From: Halichondria panicea
Lineage: Eukaryota; Porifera; Demospongiae; Suberitida; Halichondriidae
Assembly: GCF_963675165.1 (NCBI RefSeq)
Contig: NC_087386.1
Coordinates: 2,234,169 to 2,298,168 of the forward strand
Direction: 5' to 3'
Length of the DNA: 64,000 nucleotides
Positions within the stretch are counted from its first letter, which is position 1; every line of letters starts with the position of its first letter. This document shows positions 57,648 to 64,000 of the stretch, piece after piece. Both the position numbers and the translations under genes were made by a program. The notes beneath the pieces were generated by a model. The model was not told the origin of the DNA, did not search any database, and saw only the letters and a program-made list of their open reading frames with translations.

Positions 57648-58514
57648 CAAACTCAATGAAGTGGTACGGTCGACTGGCCTTGTGTACATCGTTGCCATGT
57701 TGCTCACTGAAGTCTTTGTGTAGATTCTCGAGGTAGTTAAAGGCCAGCTTGGCAGGATAGGTGGGGTCACACAGGGCGAGGTAGCATATCCCCTCCTCAA
57801 GGATGTAGCTGTGTGGGGGGTCCATGTTAGTGTGTGTGCTTCAAGCTCAAAGTCATCGCCCCTCATCCACCATTAAACTGGAGTATAATATCACCAACCA
57901 AGTTCCAACTATTCTTAGACTACATGTACACTGGTAGTTCCTTGTTAGACAATCACTATAGAGGGACCTATGTATAACACACACCACTTACAATGTGTAT
58001 GGTACAGTTAAGCAAATGCTCACAAACAAAAGGCCATCCATTGCATCAGTTTATACCATGACAGAGCACCAATCATCATACACACCACGAAGCAATAATG
58101 ACATTCACAGGAGAGTGCTTACTGGAACACCATACGACCCGGGTCACACTCGATTGAGCATCGAGGGGGGCTGACTGACGACAGCTTGCGGAATATCTGC
58201 TTGGCCTTGGGTTGGTATTCAGCATAATCCCGGCCAGACTGCAGAGGGAGAATGCAACAATTCAGTTAATTCAAGTTGTTAAAGATAGCACACACTACAC
58301 ACGTATTATTCTAGCAAGGTTCTCTTTATATGTCTACAGAATCATGACTTGACAACTATTCATGTCACTGAGCTGCATACAGTACAGTGTCCTGATGGGA
58401 CCAATGCAGACTGTACTGTATTATCTACTGTAGCTCCTCTACCTCTTCATTGACAATGGATGAGGACAGAGGTAGTCCATCACTGGCTCTGGCAATTAGT
58501 GTCAGGTGGGCCAT
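57648..58514 (-). CDS. SEC22: SEC22 longin-domain exons, copy D
   Basis: ATG at 58514-58512, exon 3 at 57808-57648, exon 2 between, all in the phases of copy A. The longin frame is open through SRPYHFIEF. No SNARE or anchor exon follows. The fourth unbroken copy in the window. Confidence 0.8.
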
Positions 58515-58714
58515 TGTTCCTGAGCTCTTCTTTCTTCAGTGCTTCTTCTTCTGATACGTACTTGCTTTATGTATGTTCTGTGCTCTATTTGGAACAATAA
58601 ATGTGTCCTTTGAACCCTTTCTTTATTGAACAATGTGTGGGTGTTGCTACAAGCCCCACCCCCTCATGCCTCTAGCCACCCACAAAGAAATATAAGGGCG
58701 TTCCTTTTCTTGAA
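58515..58714. promoter_or_regulatory. Putative bidirectional promoter, SEC22-D / RD4
   Basis: Divergent spacer with AAATATAAGGGCG about 25 bp before the RD4 ATG. It lacks the CCAGACC seen just before the ATG in the other copies. Confidence 0.55.
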
Positions 58715-61700
58715 ATGGCTGAATCTACAACCCTGAATGCTGCTAGTTCCCCACAGTTGATGGAGGATGGACTTCAAGATTGGGAAAGGGTATGATATTC
58801 ACATGATAGATAGATACTCAATGATCAGTGCATTCTCCTAGTGCCTAGATGTACTTGTTGACCACCCATAAACACACTTGGCATCATTCATTCATCACAG
58901 TATAGTGCCTACACTCTACCCTGTCAGTGTGAGGTGTTTTAATCTCATGTTGTTGTTCTCTCCACATGTACCACTCTCTCTGGATGGACAACAGATGTTG
59001 ATTGAGGTACGTTGTGTGCAATCACATTCTACCAAGCTGACATGCTTGTGCTCTGAGCACTTGTTGTTAGGAGGTAGACAGTGTAAAGGAGAGCACATAC
59101 GGATAACTGAATGTGATACTATTCCTTAATTGAGACAAGTAGATCTACTCGTAGTATAGCCTCCTTCACCGGCCTTCATAGAAAAGAAGGCCTGCTATCG
59201 ACTGCTTGCGCATGCGCCAAATTATTGGATATTTTTTCCCGTAAAATTTCCTATAATACTGGATTCATCAGAGAAAATATCCTAAAAGTCATACACAGAG
59301 CTATATAGCTAGCTAGCTAGAGACAGAGCTGTGTATGTTTGTTGTACAGCTATTTTCTTTTGATAGAATCAGTAGCAGTAATATAGTAGACTTTCACCAA
59401 AGATAGTGTTAAATGGGCGTGGCCTGTCCATATAGGCTCTTGTCAGCTTTCACTCCGTTCAGACGATCGTCATCCACACTGTTGCAGGCTGTGAGTCTTT
59501 TGTTAACATAGCAGGCTAAGGGTAGCTATCAGAGAATGCTATCAGATGGGCTAGAAACTCAATCGAACTTTCTATCTACTTCCTTCAATCCACTTTCGTT
59601 CGTTGTGATGTCACAGTTTTACTGAGCATATACGATGTTATCCAAAGCCCCCAGATACCGGGGGATATTAGCGCATGCGCAAGCAGTCGATACCAGGCCC
59701 ACTTTCCTAAGTGAAGTGGGAAGTGCGGCCTGGGATCGAGGCTACTCGTAGTAGTACCTGAAAGTATGCATGGTTAATCAAGTGTTTCAGTCTGCATGTT
59801 TGGCTGTCCACAATTGTTTCCCCTCCCCTGTGTCATGCAATCACCAGTGTACTGTATCACTGCACTAATGTTCTCTTCCTTCCATTTCATGTATCTCCAC
59901 CTCACCTTTGACTGACCCTCTGAAACAACAGCCTGTAAGTTGGTGTGTGTTGTCAGAGTATTTAGTGTCTGTTGGATATTCTGTGATGTTTCTACTTCCC
60001 CATTATTACTCTTGTGTGTGTGCAGTGCCATAGTGTTATATAGGGAAATATTTAGTATGATCACATTCAACCTCGTAATCATTCATTTACTATCTTCCCA
60101 CGTGTTTGCCCTGTGGACTCTCCCTCTCTGGATCAACAGTGTGTAAGTTGTGTTTGCACGTGCACACTCATTTTAATGGTTACTAGGAACTCGTAAATTG
60201 TCTTTGTCTCTTTCCATATTGCCAACTTGGTATTAGCCAGGCCCACACAACTTATTAGGTTGTAGTTTTAATATTCGTAGAATATACACCTAAGTTCATT
60301 AGTTGGTACGTACATTATCGTGTTTGTCTCTTCCCATGCACACACTCATTCCTATGTTGGACCACACACTGATTTGGACTATTGTAGTACTTGCAATAAT
60401 TGATGTATACATGTGTGAATGCATTCGTGTATTTGAACATGTTCATTTCTCTACATGTCCGTGTCCTACTGCTTGTTAATGTGACTACTGCTAATGATTA
60501 CTGGAACAACAGTGGGTAAGTTACAGTATACAGACATGTATGAATGCACTCACTGCTCCTACCATCATCCCCCTCTCTCTGTTTCCATGTGTGTCTTACG
60601 CTGGTGTCTCATTGGACTAAACAGAAGGTGAGCGGGACACTGCACTGACTTGTGACTGTACTTGTGTCAGTAATGTTTGAGTTGCATGAGTACATGTGTA
60701 TTGGCATTCATAGTGTACAGGTTTGTGATTATATTCTTTTCTCTCTCCCTACATTTCCATGGTTACTGAATATCTGGAACGATAGGAAGTGAGTCAAACA
60801 ATGTTGGCAAACATACCGTACACCTCATATGCATTCAGTTTGTAATAGTCTCATATCCTTACCTGACTCTAGTAGCTATACTGGTTGCTCCTATAGACAA
60901 CTCATAATGTGTGACCACAAACACATAGTCTAACCCACTCTTGTCTTGTTCACCTTGTCCAGTTGAAGGCTGAGGAGGAGAGTAAACTGAAGCGTCATGA
61001 GACGGTGAGTGTTGACAGTTGCACTTACTACTCTCGTGGTAAGAGTGGTACACGTAGTCTAGCAGAACGACATTGTGTGTACATGTACTGTCCATTGTAT
61101 GATGAATAGTTGCTTTTTGTCTACCTTTGTGTATGTTTTATATGTCCACTTTTACTGTTTGACTGTGTGAGGTTATACCGTATAGCGGGTAAATATAATA
61201 ATTTTATGATATACTCGCCAAATATATTTAGGTTGGTGGTTGCTGATTTTTATATTTTGATAATTTGTACATTTGTATCAGCTAGCTGCATGTTCTATTT
61301 GGTGGAATTTTTCTTCAGTCGTATATAAATTCTTTACTCCCCCAGAGAAGAGCTGCCCTCCAACAGAGACTGTCTGGTGACATCACTGACCAGGACCGGA
61401 GTCAACTGCAGGGAGAGCTGGAGGAGGTGGAGGGGGAGATCAAGAAGTGTGTCTCAGAGATACAAAAGTGTGAGAGTGATATAGATTACTATGAGAATCA
61501 CATTGCTGAGAGACGAGGAAGAGCAGAGAGACAGAGAAAGGAAGGTGAGGGGAGCAAGGAACTTTATAGTACAGTGAGTGTTGATGCTCATAGTTGCAAT
61601 CACTCGTACCTGTAGCAACTTACATGTAGTGTGTTATTAGTAGACTGTACCTACAGCTGTTGTGAGGTCCTCATACTTTATATAATCGTGTATTGCAAAA

Positions 61701-64000
61701 TCGTTGGCTCCACCCACAACCTTTTCGTTCGCCTATCACATTTGTTGTGTTGCTAGGCAACTGCCCCTGATTGTGCACACTACAGTGTACTAGAGCATTG
61801 TTCCTGTTACTACTCTACACACTGTGGTGGTATGGATATGGTTTATTGGACTTTATTAATACCAACTTACAATGATTTGGGTTCGTGACGTTGTACTGTG
61901 TTACTTAATTATGACATCATCATGTTAATTCAAGCATAGCACATTCCTGTAGTGATCAGCCACATCATTATTACCCAGTACATGTATTCCCTGTCATTGG
62001 TGGGTCACCCACTTAGCAAGCTTTAAAGGTTTACGATATAAAAGTGGTTTATGTTCAGCTGCTTCATGTCCTTAATATCTTCATGTAGTCCAGTAGCCGA
62101 TCCGTCTCCAATTGAACGCTATATAGGTCGACTCCTAGGCCTGGTATTGATTGTATCTGGGCATGGTTGGAATTCGCTCAAACGAGCGAATTCCTAAGCG
62201 ATTAAATACTAAATGTGTTTTTATTAGCAAGCTAGCTAGCTAGCTACCTGTGACTCGACTATGGATACTTCAGTTCTGGATTTTGATGGACAAGGGGACC
62301 GCTGGTCCTACCAAGCTTGTAGTCCATCAAAAATGATAACAACTGGTAGCAAAGAGATATGCCATACCCTGTTGGGAACCACACAAACACATCCGTTCCC
62401 TCAGACAGGAGCTTGAGGGCCTATTCCTTCAAGAGAGTAAGGCTTCTTGCTTCGTACAGGGCATTTATAAGCTATTGCTCCATCGAAATCCTTAATCGCT
62501 TAGGAATTCGCTCGTTTGAGCGAATTCCAACCACGCCCAAATACAATCAATACCAGGCCTAGGCCTATATAGCGTTCAATTTGAGACGGATCGGCCTAGG
62601 AGTCTACCTAGCGTTCAATTAAATTGGAGACAGATCGGCCTGGGAACGAGGCTAGTAGTCCAGTTGCCTTTCCACTGACACTTCATTGGCTAGGCAACTG
62701 ACTTTTTTAACATGTACGTAGTACAGTTTAGGCATACTAAACTGAGCATCGTTCCTTTTGCTACTCTACATGGTATATGGACACTGTTTATTGGACATTG
62801 TAGTAATATACTGTAGGACTGAACATATATAGCTGATGCCCATCGTGTTCTAATCGCGTTATCGGTATTATCCTTGCAAACATGCATTTTATGACATACA
62901 GGCAGAAGCCCGAGTGACGATCGAGTGCGATGATTATATATTATTATGTGTTTTATATCACGATGACCCTTTACCAATTTATGCCTTGAGGCTACGCAAT
63001 GGTGTAATTAAATAACACAGAAGAGCTTTCTTGTTGCTTTGGCAATTCTATATATTCACATGTTTTCCCCACCCCAATGTGATTGTTCGTATATCCCTCT
63101 ACTGTACATGTGGTTGTTGTTAGCATTACATACACCACATATACACATTAGAATCGAAGCTATCAGCAAAACGGTTGTTTGATGAGGCGATGAAGCACGG
63201 ACACGTCTCGGTCAACATTGTCAACATGCTTGTGTTTGGACCTGCGGGAACAGGGAAGACCAACCTCAAGCACCTGCTAACTGACAAACCCCCTCCACTA
63301 CAGCGAGACAGCACTCCTTGTATGGAAAAGCCAGTACGCATTCGACCCGTGTCCAACACGAAATTCAAGACAACTGGAAGAGGCTGGGAAGAGATATCTC
63401 AGCCAAAGATGCTCAATCTACTAGCTGAAATCATTGCCAAGTTACCAAAAGAAAGCACCGATCACCTAGTTCGAAAAATCACTGATCGCTCCATGGCATC
63501 ACGGATTGCCAATGGCTTGAAGAAAATGATGATGGCATTACGGATTCCCAAGAGAATGACCACTACCAAGCCAACTTCTGGTTCCAAATTGAGCCCATCG
63601 ACGAACGATTCCGATGAACTTTCTGGCTCTGCAAGAATGTTGGACAAAGCCATCAATGAAGTGATAGCGAGTGTAGTGAGTGGTGTGGCAGAAGAGCTGC
63701 CAGCCACACAGGGAACTGACCAACTGTCAAGCAGTGACCAGCAAGAAGGAGAACTGTTTGATTCCAACTGGGTGTATGTTACCGACTGCGGCGGCCAGCC
63801 GCAATTCCACGACGTCAGCCCTCTCTTCATCAAGCACATTTCGGTGGCGTTGATAGTCCTGCGTTTGATTGACGAACTCTCCAGTTTCCCTTCTGACGAG
63901 TACTACAAGGATGGGCAGCTTGTTGGTAGTCCTCACGCATCTCACATGACCCTCGGGGAGACACTTCAGAGTCTGATTCGATCCATTGAGTCCCATACCT
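58715..64000 (+). CDS. RD4: Roc-like GTPase/death gene, 5' part (continues past window)
   Basis: Exons visible: 58715-58789 (ends GLQDWER), 58995-59006 (MLIE), 3-nt exons 59932 CCT (P), 60140 TGT (C), 60513 TGG (W), 60625 AAG (K) and 60786 GAA (E), then 60963-61004 (LKAEEESKLKRHET), 61346-61544 (coiled coil) and 63152 to the edge (GTPase). A deletion at about 60387 removes the cassettes for the GAG, DWIK-like and CGC exons without harming the frame. The GTPase exon starts with SKLSAKRLFDEAMKHG and keeps GPAGTGKTN and DCGGQPQF, but the region between them carries many replacements and insertions relative to RD1/RD3, so this is the most diverged copy. The frame is open to the window end, leaving the COR and death-fold domains unseen. 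Confidence 0.82.
59157..59744. mobile_element. Mutator-like MITE in RD4 intron
   Basis: Third copy of the element at 7586 and 40351, in the same CTCGTAGTA site. Confidence 0.8.
62094..62654. mobile_element. 561-bp foldback element in RD4 intron, 9-bp target duplication
   Basis: TAGCCGATCCG... to ...GAACGAGGCTA with long arms (GGAATTCGCTCAAACGAGCG and its complement, GGCCTGGTATTGATTG and complement). GTAGTCCAG is duplicated on both sides (62085-62093 and 62655-62663). Not present in RD1 or RD3. Mutator-like by duplication size and TAGCC ends. Confidence 0.82.

Noticed and set aside
1..64000. tRNA, rRNA or bacterial operon features
   Set aside because: No cloverleaf, conserved rRNA segment or operon-like gene spacing was recognised on reading.

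Overview
The window is eukaryotic, and probably from a demosponge. Genes are split into many exons with GT..AG introns, some under 60 bp. CA/GT microsatellites and inverted-repeat (MITE-like) elements are abundant. The dominant gene family joins a Roc-like GTPase to death-fold domains, a design expanded in sponges and other invertebrates. The species assignment is inference. No rRNA, tRNA, CRISPR or prokaryotic feature was recognised. All calls come from reading the sequence and comparing it with remembered protein families; no search was run.

Layout. The left edge (1-4450) looks like ordinary single-copy DNA: a minus-strand membrane-protein gene of unknown function, then intact DOLPP1 and DUSP12 on plus. 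A segmental array follows whose idealised unit is EDEM3-like (+), a DUSP12 3' fragment (+), SRD5A3-like (-), SEC22 longin exons (-), and a Roc-GTPase/death-domain gene (+), called RD here. SRD5A3 and SEC22 occur four times (4.6-6.9, 20.1-22.4, 37.8-39.7, 55.5-58.5 kb). RD occurs four times: RD1 7152-15913 complete, RD2 22646-24245 truncated, RD3 39895-49625 complete, RD4 58715 to the window end. EDEM3 occurs three times (16.3-18.9, 29.6-36.7, 50.3-54.2 kb). RD2 is cut off and joined to the 3' end of a STOML2-like gene and the 5' part of a xanthine dehydrogenase gene (24.2-29.5 kb), which then joins EDEM3-2.

Biology. DOLPP1, SRD5A3, EDEM3 and SEC22 all belong to ER glycoprotein, dolichol or ER-trafficking biology. 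The array copies of SRD5A3, EDEM3 and DUSP12 are nearly all broken by stops, frameshifts or lost exons. The RD coding regions stay open in RD1, RD3 and the visible part of RD4, so RD looks like the gene under selection in this amplification.

Most striking observation. Between RD exon 1 and the coiled-coil exon lies a series of very short candidate exons: two of 12 nt and seven of exactly 3 nt (one codon), all phase 0, each set between an AG acceptor and a GT donor. Joined, they give a continuous amphipathic helix, and the full RD1 and RD3 models stay in frame to the stop (3321 and 3339 nt). Between paralogs the introns are nearly identical, but several of these codons differ (GCT/ACT/AAT/CCT at one site, TAT/TGT/TTT/TGT at another, TGG/AAT/TGG at a third). 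The second half of the coiled-coil exon and one short patch in the first death-fold domain also differ strongly. This pattern suggests a death-domain GTPase family that diversifies its N-terminal helix through single-codon microexons. Transcript data would be decisive.
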